64,000 nt of DNA, taken from NCBI RefSeq assembly GCF_003610235.1, contig NZ_RAPR01000001.1:5518001-5582000 (forward strand). The letters are read 5' to 3'. Of the stretch, positions 16,741-24,913 are shown in pieces. The position numbers and the translations under genes are program-made. Each line of letters starts with the position of its first letter. Within the stretch, counting starts at the first letter, position 1. The notes below the pieces were generated by a model, which ran no database searches, was not told the origin of the DNA, and was given only the letters and a program-made list of their open reading frames with translations. The DNA comes from Catellatospora citrea (GTDB lineage Bacteria > Actinomycetota > Actinomycetes > Mycobacteriales > Micromonosporaceae).

Positions 16741-17163
16741 TCAGAGGTCGAGGATCAGGGTGTTCGGGCCTACGTTCACCGACTCGACCAGCATGTGGGT
16801 GCGGAAGCGTCCCGTTTCGACGGTGGCGCCGCGGGCGCGCAGGGCCGCGACGAAGGCGGTGACCATCGGCTCGGCCACCTCGGCGGGGGCGGCGGCCTGC
16901 CAGGTGGGGCGGCGGCCCTTGCGGGCGTCGCCGTAAAGGGTGAATTGGCTGACCACCAGCAGCGGCGCGCCGACGTCGGAGGCGCTGCGTTCGCCGTCGA
17001 GCAGGCGCAGCTCGTACACCTTGCGGGCCATCGTCTCGACGGTGGCCTGGGTGTCGCCGTGCGTCACGCCGAGCAGCACCAGCAGCCCGTCCTTGATCTC
17101 CCCGACCACCTCGCCGTCGACCGTCACGCTCGCCCGGCTGACCGTCTGCACTACCGCGCGCAC
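16741..17163 (-). CDS. dtd: D-aminoacyl-tRNA deacylase
   Basis: 140 residues, close to the family's usual 145. Hydrolyses D-amino acids (and glycine from mischarged tRNA-Ala) off tRNA. Signatures: [21 protein letters not shown] at the N-terminus, [11 protein letters not shown], the catalytic [17 protein letters not shown] and the C-terminal [11 protein letters not shown], equivalent to the Gly-cisPro NxGPVT motif with Asn in place of Val. Homodimeric, cytoplasmic. GTG start with AAGGGG upstream. Flanked by two related inverted repeats. Confidence 0.92.
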   Translation of the reverse strand: MRAVVQTVSRASVTVDGEVVGEIKDGLLVLLGVTHGDTQATVETMARKVYELRLLDGERSASDVGAPLLVVSQFTLYGDARKGRRPTWQAAAPAEVAEPMVTAFVAALRARGATVETGRFRTHMLVESVNVGPNTLILDL

Positions 17164-17186
17164 CGGCGCACCCCTTCCCGTGCGTC

Positions 17187-17241
17187 GATCATGAAGTTAG
17201 GCCGACGACACACCGTCGAACCTTGCCATAAGTTCATGATC
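17187..17241. repeat. Long inverted repeat right of dtd
   Basis: GATCATGAAGTTA (17187-17199) and TAAGTTCATGATC (17229-17241) pair at 12 of 13 positions. The right arm preceded by GCCA is the same GCCATAAGTTCATGATC sequence as in the 16662-16720 element, so the two belong to one repeat family. Confidence 0.7.
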
Positions 17242-17247
17242 AGCGGG

Positions 17248-18726
17248 TCAGGAGGTGGGGAGGAGGAGGCCGCGTTCGACCAGGTGGTCGATGACGGGGA
17301 GGAGGGCTTCGGAGAGGGCGTCGGCGGGGGCCTCGTGGGCGGTGGCGAGGAGGGCGATCTGGTCGCGGAGGGAGAGGTCGCCGTTGGAGCCGCTGACCAG
17401 GGCGAGGATGAGGGGGTCGATCTCCTCGACCCAGCGGAGGCCTTCGGGCATGGCGAGGAGTTGGCGGTCGACCATCCAGCCGTCGTCGCCCATGGTTGCC
17501 TCCTGGCGCAGCTGGAGGCCGTCGACGCGGCGGTAGCGGGCGGCCAGCAGCTGCTCGCGGTCGTGGGCGTCGAGCCAGTCGCGCCGGGTGAACCACTCCG
17601 CGACGCGGTCGCCGAGCGGGGCCTGCACCTGCTGGCGCAGGTCCTCGCAGACCACCGACGGATCGGCCTTGCCGCTGTTGCGGGCGGTGACCAGGCCGAA
17701 GCCGATCGCCTCGACGCCGTGCGCGGCGAACCAGTCCAGCCACTGCGCAGCGCGCTGCGCGTCGTGCTTCTCGCTCGCGTCGGCCAGCCACAGGCGTACG
17801 TAGTCCAGCGGGTCGCTGACCTCGCGCTGGATCGCCCAGAGGTCCATGCCGGTGCCGGCGAACCAGCCCGCGACGCGGTCCTCCCAGTCCTCGCCCTTCA
17901 CGTGCACCCAGTTCGCCAGAAACTGCAGCGTGCCGCCCTCGGCCAGCAGCGTCGGCGCGGCCCCGGCGAGCTCGGCGCAGACGCCGTCGCCGGCCCGGCC
18001 GGAGTCGCGGTACACGTGCGTGGCCAGGCCGGGCCCGACCACGAACGGCGGGTTGCTGACCACCAGGTCGAACCGGCGGTCCGCGACCGGCGCCAGCATG
18101 TCGCCCTGCAGCAGCTCCCAGCTCATGCCGTTGAGCGCGGCCGTCGTCGCGGCGAACCGCAGCGCGCGCGGCGACAGGTCGGTGGCGGTGACCGCGCGTG
18201 CGTGCGTGCTCAGGTGCAGCGCCTGCACACCGCAGCCGGTGCCGAGGTCGAGTGCGGTGCCGACGGGCGTACGCACCGTCGCGCCGGCCAGCGTCGTGGA
18301 CGCGCCGCCGACCCCGAGCACATGGTCGGCGGGAAGCTGGCGGCCGGGCTGGGCGGGCAGGTCCGACAGGACCCACCAGTCGCCGTACGGCTCCAGGTCG
18401 ACGCCCGCCGCGAGCCCGCCCTCGCCCTGCACCAGCAGCCCGGCCGCGCGGGCCGCGGCGACCGGCAGCGGGGCCAGTGCGGCGGCCACCGCCGACTCCG
18501 GCTCGGTCTGCCCGCAGATGAACAGCCTGATCAAGGTGTCCAGCGGATCACCCGAATCGGTGATCCGCAGCGCGGCGCGGAAGTCACTGCGGCCCGCGTC
18601 GGCGGCCGCCTGCGGCCCCAGTCGCGCCGCGATGCCCGAGGCGGTGAACCCGGCCCGGGTCAGCGCGGCCCGCAGATGATCGATGTCAGCGGTCTCCAGC
18701 AGCGTCTGCACCACAACATCGTGCAC
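17248..18726 (-). CDS. Class I SAM-dependent methyltransferase (NPPF motif)
   Basis: 492 residues from GTG 18726, which has GGAGG 3 nt upstream; ATG 18741 and GTG 18714 are in frame too. An N-terminal helical domain of about 140 residues (LIRLFICGQTEPES) precedes the Rossmann fold: motif I TALDLGTGCGVQALHL (about 195-210) and motif IV DLVVSNPPFVVGP (about 255-267), which identifies N-methyltransferases of the HemK/RlmG type. A C-terminal extension of about 200 residues is characteristic of the actinobacterial DUF7059-type methyltransferases. Target (rRNA, protein or small molecule) unknown. Overlaps nothing but lies head-to-head with vanZ, 14 nt apart. Confidence 0.8.
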   Translation of the reverse strand: MHDVVVQTLLETADIDHLRAALTRAGFTASGIAARLGPQAAADAGRSDFRAALRITDSGDPLDTLIRLFICGQTEPESAVAAALAPLPVAAARAAGLLVQGEGGLAAGVDLEPYGDWWVLSDLPAQPGRQLPADHVLGVGGASTTLAGATVRTPVGTALDLGTGCGVQALHLSTHARAVTATDLSPRALRFAATTAALNGMSWELLQGDMLAPVADRRFDLVVSNPPFVVGPGLATHVYRDSGRAGDGVCAELAGAAPTLLAEGGTLQFLANWVHVKGEDWEDRVAGWFAGTGMDLWAIQREVSDPLDYVRLWLADASEKHDAQRAAQWLDWFAAHGVEAIGFGLVTARNSGKADPSVVCEDLRQQVQAPLGDRVAEWFTRRDWLDAHDREQLLAARYRRVDGLQLRQEATMGDDGWMVDRQLLAMPEGLRWVEEIDPLILALVSGSNGDLSLRDQIALLATAHEAPADALSEALLPVIDHLVERGLLLPTS

Positions 18727-18732
18727 TACCCT
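18727..18732 (+). promoter_or_regulatory. -10 element (TACCCT), leaderless vanZ
   Basis: TACCCT followed by 7 nt and the vanZ ATG at 18740. The same DNA carries the GGAGG ribosome-binding site of the divergent methyltransferase gene. Confidence 0.4.
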
Positions 18733-18739
18733 CCGGCGC

Positions 18740-19276
18740 ATGGCGCAGGTATGGGAGCTCTGGCACACCGTATGGATCACCACAGCGGCTTTGGTGCCCC
18801 TGACCCTGCTGGTCGTCGCGGGGATGGTCCGGCACCGGTCCCGGGCGGGCATGCCGCGGGCCCGCGCGTGGCGATGGTCGCTGGCCGAGGGCGTGATGGT
18901 GCTCGGCACGCTGCCCTGGGTGTGGATGACCCTGTCCCCGCAGCAGGTGCCGCCCGGCACGACCATGGTGTACCTGGTGCCGCTGAGTGACCTGGGCTCC
19001 TATTTCGCCCGGCCGCTGCCGTGGGTGATCGCGCAGGTGGGCGGCAACCTGCTGGTGTTCTTCGCGCTGGGGGCGGGGGCGCCGGTGCGGTTCGCCGCGC
19101 TCGCCTCGCCTGCCCGGCTGCTACTGCTCGGGGCGGCGTGCTCGCTGGCGATCGAGGTCACCCAGCTGCTGTTCGTCCCGGACCGCGTGTTCAGCGTGGA
19201 CGACGTCCTGGTCAACGCGATCGGCTGCCTGCTCGGCGGCCTGGCCACCCGCCCCTGGTGGTCCCGCACGGACTGA
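18740..19276 (+). CDS. VanZ-family membrane protein
   Basis: 178 residues, about four to five membrane helices: residues 10-30 (TAALVPLTLLVVAGMV), 48-65, 90-120 (VIAQVGGNLLVFFALGAGAPV) and 125-170. The conserved core GNLLVFFALGAG followed by SLAIEVTQLLFVPDRVFSVDDVLVNAIGCLLGGL (E-x-x-Q ... D-x-x-D-x-x-x-N-x-x-G) is diagnostic of the VanZ-like family. VanZ gives low-level teicoplanin resistance in enterococci, but most actinobacterial members have no proven role. Confidence 0.85.
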   Translation: MAQVWELWHTVWITTAALVPLTLLVVAGMVRHRSRAGMPRARAWRWSLAEGVMVLGTLPWVWMTLSPQQVPPGTTMVYLVPLSDLGSYFARPLPWVIAQVGGNLLVFFALGAGAPVRFAALASPARLLLLGAACSLAIEVTQLLFVPDRVFSVDDVLVNAIGCLLGGLATRPWWSRTD

Positions 19277-19279
19277 ACG

Positions 19280-19627
19280 CTAAAGATCCAGGTGTACGCG
19301 TAATGCGGCGTCCAGTCTGCGGAGCGTGTCGGGACGCAGGCTGCCCAGCCGTTTGCGGAGGCGCGCATAGTCGACCGACCTGACCTGTTCCGCCTGTGCC
19401 TTCGAATCGCGGGCCAATCCGCCTTCACCTGCCGCGATCGGGGCCTGGAACGGATAGATCCGTTCGATGTTGGAGGTCACCGGGACGAGCGTGACGACCC
19501 CTCGGCCGTTTCGTTCCGCGGTGCGGTTGGCCACGGTGTTGCCCACGAGAACCGCCGGTCGGACCTTGTTGGACTCAGCGCCCTGGGTGGGGTCGAGGTC
19601 GACCAGGTAAACGTCACCGCGCTGCAT
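19280..19627 (-). CDS. MazF-family endoribonuclease toxin
   Basis: 115 residues from ATG 19627 (an in-frame ATG at 19639 is possible). The PemK/MazF fold is clear: MQRGDVYLVDLDPTQGAESNKVRPAVLVGN, VTLVPVTSNIERIYPFQ, GGLARDSKAQAEQVRSVD and the C-terminal helix LRRLDAALRVHLDL. The Arg and Thr/Ser of the RNA-cleaving site (RPAVLV, PVTSN) are present. The gene overlaps the 3' end of the antitoxin gene, so translation is coupled. mRNA cleavage and growth inhibition are family functions. Confidence 0.88.
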   Translation of the reverse strand: MQRGDVYLVDLDPTQGAESNKVRPAVLVGNTVANRTAERNGRGVVTLVPVTSNIERIYPFQAPIAAGEGGLARDSKAQAEQVRSVDYARLRKRLGSLRPDTLRRLDAALRVHLDL

Positions 19628-19844
19628 CAGCCAGCCCATCGGCGGCGGTGGCGCTCCACAGCCTGCCATCCTCACTGGCATCCCACTCGTCGTAGGCCGC
19701 CGCGTAGGCGTCTTCGAGTTCGCTCGCGCGCAGCAGGTCGATGGCGCGGTGAAGAACGGCGGACCGGGAAGCACTGCCACGCCGGTCGGCATAGTCATCA
19801 ATGAAGTCGATGTCTTCCGCCGGCAGGCTGACGCTCAGTTTCAT
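19614..19844 (-). CDS. MazE-type ribbon-helix-helix antitoxin
   Basis: 76 residues. N-terminal MKLSVSLPAEDIDFIDDYADRRGSASRSAVLHRAIDLLR is a ribbon-helix-helix DNA-binding domain like that of mycobacterial MazE antitoxins; the acidic C-terminal helix (about 45-76) would mask the MazF active site. The stop lies inside the toxin gene. TAGCAT ends 7 nt before the ATG, indicating a leaderless transcript, and sits in one of two copies of a direct repeat likely bound by the antitoxin. Confidence 0.85.
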   Translation of the reverse strand: MKLSVSLPAEDIDFIDDYADRRGSASRSAVLHRAIDLLRASELEDAYAAAYDEWDASEDGRLWSATAADGLADAAR

Positions 19845-19851
19845 GGAAAGA

Positions 19852-19899
19852 ATGCTACCCGAGGGCCCGTTCCTGTGCTACTCGCAATACTACCCGAGG
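19852..19899 (-). promoter_or_regulatory. mazEF promoter with two CCTCGGGTAG direct repeats
   Basis: On the minus strand CTCGGGTAGCAT (to 19852) contains the -10-like TAGCAT 7 nt before the mazE ATG. A second copy, CTCGGGTAGTAT, begins at 19899, 35 bp upstream. Repeats overlapping a -10 are what autoregulation by a ribbon-helix-helix antitoxin requires. Spacing is about 3.4 helical turns. Confidence 0.45.
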
Positions 19900-20034
19900 T
19901 ATGACGACAGCGGATGCCGGGCCGTGTGGAATGTGAGGTGGCGTGGCTCAGATCCTTGACAGGGCGCGTGACGGGACACGCGGTTCTTCATGGGTGGTCT
20001 CCGGCCAAGGCGCTCCTTCTGAGATCCTGTGACC

Positions 20035-20616
20035 ATGGCGAAGTTGTGGTTGGCGCAGGACTCTGCGGCGGATGAACTCCTTCTTGAGGACCCACTTGCT
20101 CGGGTGCTCGGCATGCTGCTCGACCAGCAGATCCCGCTGGAGAAGGCGTTCGTGGGGCCGTACCGGCTCGCCGAGCGGATGGGCGTGCAGCGGCTCGACG
20201 CGGCGCAGATCGCCGACTACGACCCGGCCGCGTTCGCCGAGCTGTACGCGACACCGCTCGCGATCCACCGCTTCCCCGGTTCGATGGCCGAGCGTACACA
20301 GAAGCTCGCCCGTGCCATCGTCGACGAGTACGACGGCGACGCCGCCACGATCTGGACCGGGGCGAAGGACGGCAAGGACCTGTTCAAGCGCCTGTCAGCG
20401 CTGCCCGGCTTCGGCAAGATGAAGGCGCAGATCTTCATCGCGCTGCTGGGCAAGCAGTTCGACGTGCGGCCCGAGGGGTGGCGCGAGGCCGCCGGGGCGT
20501 ACGGCGAGGAGGGCTCGCTGCGCTCGGTCGCCGACATCCGTGACGCCGCGTCGCTGGCCAAGGTCCGCGAGTTCAAGAAGCAGATGAAGGCCGACGCCAA
20601 GGCCGCCAAGCCCTGA
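20035..20616 (+). CDS. HhH-GPD-type base excision DNA repair protein
   Basis: 193 residues from ATG 20035 (a GTG two codons upstream is also in frame). Conserved actinobacterial HhH-GPD glycosylase-like protein: LARVLGMLLDQQIPLEKAFVGPYRLAERMG at the N-terminus and the helix-hairpin-helix segment LSALPGFGKMKAQIFIALLGKQ. The usual Lys/Asp pair of endonuclease III-type enzymes is not obvious and no iron-sulfur cluster cysteines are present, so catalytic ability is uncertain. Expected to bind DNA and take part in base-excision repair. Ends 25 nt before a dispersed hairpin repeat. Confidence 0.8.
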   Translation: MAKLWLAQDSAADELLLEDPLARVLGMLLDQQIPLEKAFVGPYRLAERMGVQRLDAAQIADYDPAAFAELYATPLAIHRFPGSMAERTQKLARAIVDEYDGDAATIWTGAKDGKDLFKRLSALPGFGKMKAQIFIALLGKQFDVRPEGWREAAGAYGEEGSLRSVADIRDAASLAKVREFKKQMKADAKAAKP

Positions 20617-20641
20617 GCAGGGCACCCGCCCACGGAAGTTG

Positions 20642-20687
20642 GGAAGGGCACCTTCTACAACGCATAGCGTTAAGAAGGTGCCCTTCC
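20642..20687. repeat. Dispersed hairpin repeat, copy 2 (loop ACGCATAGCG)
   Basis: GGAAGGGCACCTTC (20642-20655) and GAAGGTGCCCTTCC (20674-20687) enclose a loop containing AACGCATAGCGTT, which can itself form a small dyad. Same arms and loop core as 3580-3623, and again between convergent genes. Confidence 0.75.
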
Positions 20688-20728
20688 TTTGCTCCTAGCG
20701 CGGGAACGCGGCGGGACGGTGCGGGGGG

Positions 20729-22321
20729 TCACACTTTGTCGAGGGCCGGCTCTGCTGAGGCGGGGACGGGGGCGGTGGAGGCGGTGAAGTCGCGGCGTGC
20801 TCGCATGCCGAGGGCGGCGAGGGCGCCCAGTAGGCAGATCGCGGCGGTGCCGAGGAAGATCTCGCGGTACTCGGCGCGCAGGGCGCCGTCGAGGGCGGTC
20901 TCGTAGGCCGCCAGTGCGCGCCGGAACTCGTCCTCGGTCATGCCGAACGGCAGCGGCGTGGGCAGGTCCTTGGTGAACTCCTGGAACCGGTGCAGGCCCC
21001 AGGCGGTCAGCGCGGCGACGCCGAGCAGCATGCCCATCATCCGGGCGACCACCACCGCGGCCGAGGCCACGCCGTGCTGGACGGCCGGCACGATGCGCAG
21101 CACGAGTGCCGACAGCGGGGCGATGACCAGGCCCAGGCCGAGCCCGGCGAGCACCAGGTCGGTGTCGAGCCGGGGCAGGCTGAGCAGGCCGAGGTCGTGC
21201 CGGGCGGCGAGCAGGTCGGCGGGCCAGCCGGCGATCAGCAGGTACGCCCCGGCGGAGGCGGCCAGGCCGACGACGGTGAGCAGGCGTTCGCTGAGGCGGC
21301 GCAGCAGCAGCCCGCCGAGCACCGCGCCGATCGGCAGCGCGACCAGGAACCGGGTGAGCAGCAGGGTGCTGTCCAGGGTGTCCAGCCGCAGCAGGGTGTG
21401 CCCGACCAGCTCCACGTTCACCAGGGTGACCATGAGCGCGGCGCCCGCGCAGGCGCTGGCGGCCAGCGTGGCCAGCAGCGGTCCCATGGCGACGCCGGCC
21501 GGGTCGAGCAGGCGGGTGCGGGCGCGCCACTCCCAGGCGACGAACGCGACCAGGGCGACGGCGGCCGCGCCGAGCACCGCGGGTCCCCAGCCGGGCAGCA
21601 CGGCGTGCGCGGGGTCAGGGTTGTACAGGCCGATCACGCACAGGCCGAGGACGAGGGCGAGCAGCAGCCCGCCGACGACGTCGACGCGGCGTGGGGGAGC
21701 GGCGGGGTCGGGCCGGTGCGGGGGCACCAGCAGCCAGACGGCGACGCCGATGAGCACGGCCAGCGGGATGTTGATCCAGAAGATGCCGCGCCAGCCGATC
21801 CAGAGCGCCACGCCCGCGCCGAACAGCGGGCCGAGCACCGCGCCCAGCTCCTGTGCCGCGCCGACCCAGCCGAGGGCGGCGGGCCTGGCGGCGGGCGGGA
21901 ACAGGTCGGCGATCAGCGCCATGGTCACCGGCAGCAGCGCGCCGCCGGCCATGCCCTGCAGCGCCCGCCCGGCGACCAGCGGGATCAGGTCGGTCGCGGT
22001 GGCGGTGACCACCGAGCCGACCGCGAACGCGGCCAGGCAGGCGAGGATCAGGACCCGGCGGCCGTACCGGTCGGACAGGCTGCCCAGCAGCGGCATCGCC
22101 GCGACGTAGCCGAGCAGGTAGCCGGTGACCAGCGGGGTGGCCCGTTCCAGGTGGTTGATCGGGATGCCGAGGTCGTTGACGATGTCGATCAGCACCGAGA
22201 CCAGCACGTATGCGTCAAGCGCGCCGAGCAGCACGGCCAGCCCGCCCATGCCGACGGCTAGACGGTGCCGCGGGGCGGCGAGGGTTGCCCCGCCGCCCGC
22301 GGCGTCGTGATCAGGGCGCAC
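20729..22321 (-). CDS. P55-like MFS efflux transporter
   Basis: 530 residues with about 14 membrane helices. [14 protein letters not shown] opening ([34 protein letters not shown] ... [23 protein letters not shown]) closely resembles mycobacterial P55 (Rv1410c), including motif A between helices 2 and 3. In mycobacteria P55 works with LprG to export triacylglycerides and drugs. Here the LprG homologue is directly upstream, overlapping by 11 nt (this GTG lies inside the end of lprG), so the operon is conserved. Substrate in this organism, which probably lacks mycolic acids, is unknown. Confidence 0.88.
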   Translation of the reverse strand: MRPDHDAAGGGATLAAPRHRLAVGMGGLAVLLGALDAYVLVSVLIDIVNDLGIPINHLERATPLVTGYLLGYVAAMPLLGSLSDRYGRRVLILACLAAFAVGSVVTATATDLIPLVAGRALQGMAGGALLPVTMALIADLFPPAARPAALGWVGAAQELGAVLGPLFGAGVALWIGWRGIFWINIPLAVLIGVAVWLLVPPHRPDPAAPPRRVDVVGGLLLALVLGLCVIGLYNPDPAHAVLPGWGPAVLGAAAVALVAFVAWEWRARTRLLDPAGVAMGPLLATLAASACAGAALMVTLVNVELVGHTLLRLDTLDSTLLLTRFLVALPIGAVLGGLLLRRLSERLLTVVGLAASAGAYLLIAGWPADLLAARHDLGLLSLPRLDTDLVLAGLGLGLVIAPLSALVLRIVPAVQHGVASAAVVVARMMGMLLGVAALTAWGLHRFQEFTKDLPTPLPFGMTEDEFRRALAAYETALDGALRAEYREIFLGTAAICLLGALAALGMRARRDFTASTAPVPASAEPALDKV

Positions 22322-23009
22322 TGATCGTCACCGGGTCGTTGTACTTGGTGAAGGTCACGGTGACCGTGCCGGCCGGGTCGCTGCCCTTGGCGGGGATGTT
22401 GAACTCGCCCTTGACCAACTGCTTGCTGGTGGTGTCGAGCCAGATGTGCCCGGTGACGCCGGTGCCGACGCCGGGGATCAGCGCGGCCAGCGCGACCGGA
22501 TCCGGCTCGACCTGGATCTTGTACGTCTCCTTGCCGTCCACCGTCTCCTTGGCCTGCGTGGTGGCCGTCTTGACGCTGCTGAGCAGCTTCGCGACGCCGC
22601 GGTTCGGGTCGAGGATGGCCGAGGGGTCGTACACGGTGGCCGCGGCGGCCAGCGGCAGCTTCTGGAAGCCGCCGGTGGCGGCCTTCAGCCAGAGGTCGGA
22701 GCCGACGATGACGAACTGCGCCTCGATCGCCTGGCCGAACTGCTCGATGGAGGCGGTGCCCTGCGCGGAGCCCGCCTGGGTGAGGTCGCCCTCGGCGCGC
22801 TTGAGGCTCAGGCCGCTGATCTTGCCGTTGACGTCGATGACGAAGTGCGCGGACTTGACCTCGGCCATCGCCTTGGCCCCGTCGACCAGCAGGGTCTGCG
22901 CGGCGGGCAGGTCGGCGGACGGCGTCTTGTCGTCCGCTGTGGAGGTGCACCCGGTGAGGGTGAGGGCCGTGACGGCGAGCGCGGCGAGCGCGTACGAGGT
23001 GCGGGACAT
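22311..23009 (-). CDS. lprG: LprG-like lipoprotein (LppX/LprAFG family)
   Basis: 232 residues. Lipoprotein signal with lipobox LTGC and lipidated Cys21, then the LppX_LprAFG domain (about 35-230): [51 protein letters not shown] and [18 protein letters not shown]. The family forms a half-barrel with a lipid-binding cavity, located on the outer face of the membrane. Translationally linked to the downstream P55-like transporter. Minus-strand TAACAT 6 nt before the ATG indicates a leaderless transcript. Confidence 0.88.
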   Translation of the reverse strand: MSRTSYALAALAVTALTLTGCTSTADDKTPSADLPAAQTLLVDGAKAMAEVKSAHFVIDVNGKISGLSLKRAEGDLTQAGSAQGTASIEQFGQAIEAQFVIVGSDLWLKAATGGFQKLPLAAAATVYDPSAILDPNRGVAKLLSSVKTATTQAKETVDGKETYKIQVEPDPVALAALIPGVGTGVTGHIWLDTTSKQLVKGEFNIPAKGSDPAGTVTVTFTKYNDPVTISAP

Positions 23010-23330
23010 ACGCGCATGTTAGTGGGGCCCGCCACGCCGGGCCCGACACGCCGCTTGCAGGCCCATTGACCTGCCTATTCGTATACCAGTTTCGCGCATC
23101 CCCGCGCAGGCGTCCGGACCGGATTCCGTCGTTCGGTCCATAGCAGACCGGACGAACCTTCTGAAATCCGGAGCAAGCTATCAGCCGATCGGTAGCATCA
23201 CGGAGGGTGAGCTAACGATTTCATTTGGTAATCGTTATGGCACCGCGCTCCTCCATCCAGGCGGAGTGTGTGGGCCGCTCGTCCAGGTGGATGCCTCCCG
23301 GCGCCACCGTGTCCTGCCTGAGGAGAACCA
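23010..23330 (+). other. 321-nt divergent intergenic region between lprG and the Pls operon
   Basis: Contains the lprG -10 (TAACAT on the minus strand, 23016-23021), a locally AT-rich stretch, the palindromic operator candidate at 23213-23237, and the GAGGAG ribosome-binding site for the aminotransferase. No ORF with coding character was found. No convincing -35/-10 pair for the rightward operon could be picked by eye. Confidence 0.6.
23213..23237 (+). promoter_or_regulatory. Palindromic operator candidate of the Pls operon
   Basis: TAACGATT (23213-23220) and AATCGTTA (23230-23237) form a perfect 8-bp dyad with a 9-nt spacer, about 94 nt before the aminotransferase ATG. It is strikingly AT-rich for this genome. 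It does not match the canonical iron box or the usual Zur box as I know them, so the cognate regulator is unknown. Confidence 0.5.
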
Positions 23331-24752
23331 ATGACGATGCTCAGCGAGCCTGACGCATTGACCGGGCCGTCCGTCCACTGCGACCTGCCCGGACCCCGTT
23401 CGACCGAGCTGCTGGAACGCCAGCAGCGCCGCGAGTCCAACGCGCGCACCTATCCCCGCAACATCCCGATCGCCATCGCCGAGGGTTCCGGCAGCTTCGT
23501 ACGCGATGTCGACGGCAATGTGTTCATCGACTTCCTCACCGGCGCCGGCGTGCTGTCACTCGGCCACAACCACCCTGAGCTGGTACGGGTGGTCACGTCC
23601 CAGCTGGGCCGGCTGACCCACGCGCTGGACTTCCCGACCCCCGCCAAGGACGAGTTCGTCGAGGCCCAGCTCTCCATGCTGGCCCCTGGCCTGCGCGAAC
23701 GCATGCGGGTCCACTTCTGCGGGCCGACCGGCGCCAACGCCGTCGAGGCCGCGATCAAGCTCTGCAAGACCGCCACCGGCCGCGGCGACATCGTCTCGTT
23801 CCAGGGCGGCTACCACGGTTGCAGCCACGCCGCGATGGCCGCCTCCGGGCTGGTCTCGCAGAAGCGCCCGATCGCCAACGGCGTGCCCGGCGTGCACTTC
23901 TACCCCTACTCCTACTGCGCCCGCTGCCCCCTGGGTCTGCGACCGGACAGCTGCGAGACCAACTGCGCCGGGCTGCTGGAGAAGTCGCTGCTCGACCCGA
24001 ACGGCGGCGTCGCGCGCCCCGCCGCGGTCATCATGGAGCTGGTGCAGGGCGAGGGCGGGGTCATCCCGGCCACGCGTGACTTCGTCCGGCGGGTGCGGGC
24101 GCTGACCCGGTCGCTGGACATCCCGCTGATCGTCGACGAGGTGCAGACCGGGTGCGGGCGCACCGGCACCTGGTTCGCGTTCGAGCAGTACGACATCGAG
24201 CCCGACGTGATCGTCGCGTCGAAGGCGCTCTCCGGCATCGGCACGCCGGTCGCGCTGATCATGTACGACGAGCGGCTCGACGTCTGGCAGCCCGGCGCGC
24301 ACACCGGCACGTTCCGGGGCAACCAGCTCGCCTTCGCCGCGGGGGCGGAGGCGGTCCGGATCCTGCACCGCGACCAGATCCTGGCCAACGTGCGCGAGCG
24401 CGGAGCGCAGGTGGCCGACCGGTTCACCGAGCTTGCGGCCCACCCGGTGGTGCGCGAGGTGCGCGGCCGGGGCCTGATGTGGGGTGTGGAGCTGGCCGAT
24501 CCCGGCGACGGGCGCTCGGCCGGGCAGCTGGCCCGCCAGGTGCAGGCCCGGGCGCTGCGCCGGGGCCTGATCGTCGAACTCGGCGGGCGCGACGACTGCG
24601 TCATCCGGATCCTGCCGCCGCTGAACGTGACCGCCGAGGTCGTCGACATCGCCTGCGGCATCGTCATCGACGCCATCGAGGAGTCGTGCCGTCCGGACGC
24701 CGAGGCGGACGAGCCGGCGAGCGCACGCGCGGGAGCGGACGGCATGGGCTGA
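23331..24752 (+). CDS. Class III aminotransferase, diaminobutyrate-2-oxoglutarate transaminase-like
   Basis: 473 residues. Fold-type I PLP enzyme: NVFIDFLTGAGVLSLGHNHPE, HFCGPTGANAVEAAIKL, GYHGCSHAAMAASG, MELVQGEGGV, VDEVQTGCGRTG (PLP-binding Asp) and VASKALSGIG (Schiff-base Lys), ending in a typical MWGVEL / LPPLNVT region. It resembles EctB/RhbA enzymes that aminate aspartate semialdehyde to L-2,4-diaminobutyrate. GAGGAG precedes the ATG. The next gene is a Pls-type synthetase, so it probably makes the monomer. Other omega-transaminase specificities cannot be excluded from sequence alone. Confidence 0.82.
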   Translation: MTMLSEPDALTGPSVHCDLPGPRSTELLERQQRRESNARTYPRNIPIAIAEGSGSFVRDVDGNVFIDFLTGAGVLSLGHNHPELVRVVTSQLGRLTHALDFPTPAKDEFVEAQLSMLAPGLRERMRVHFCGPTGANAVEAAIKLCKTATGRGDIVSFQGGYHGCSHAAMAASGLVSQKRPIANGVPGVHFYPYSYCARCPLGLRPDSCETNCAGLLEKSLLDPNGGVARPAAVIMELVQGEGGVIPATRDFVRRVRALTRSLDIPLIVDEVQTGCGRTGTWFAFEQYDIEPDVIVASKALSGIGTPVALIMYDERLDVWQPGAHTGTFRGNQLAFAAGAEAVRILHRDQILANVRERGAQVADRFTELAAHPVVREVRGRGLMWGVELADPGDGRSAGQLARQVQARALRRGLIVELGGRDDCVIRILPPLNVTAEVVDIACGIVIDAIEESCRPDAEADEPASARAGADGMG

Positions 24753-24785
24753 GCACCGGTGCGCCGGGAGGCGCCCCGACCGAAT

Positions 24786-24833
24786 GCGGCTGACCGGCGC
24801 GCCGCCTGCCACGGCGCGCCGATCAGCAGCCGC
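24786..24833 (+). terminator. Intercistronic hairpin between aminotransferase and synthetase
   Basis: GCTGACCGGCGCGCCG (24789-24804) pairs with CGGCGCGCCGATCAGC with one mismatch across a 7-nt loop, and outer GCGGC/GCCGC extend the stem after a bulge. It lies in the 161-nt gap of the presumed operon and could attenuate or process the transcript. Confidence 0.5.
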
Positions 24834-24913
24834 CTTCACCGAACGCGGTCCTCCCGCCCCTGGCGGGCCCGCCGTTCCACAGCCGTCCTTGTCGTCCGCG
24901 GAGGGAGAAGCCC

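Noticed and set aside
16662..17241. Inverted repeats around dtd as ends of an insertion element
   Set aside because: Each side is a complete hairpin, not one end of a pair, and no transposase or target duplication is present.
23010..23330. TTGACC (23066) with TATACC (23082) as a promoter
   Set aside because: Spacer of only 10 nt.
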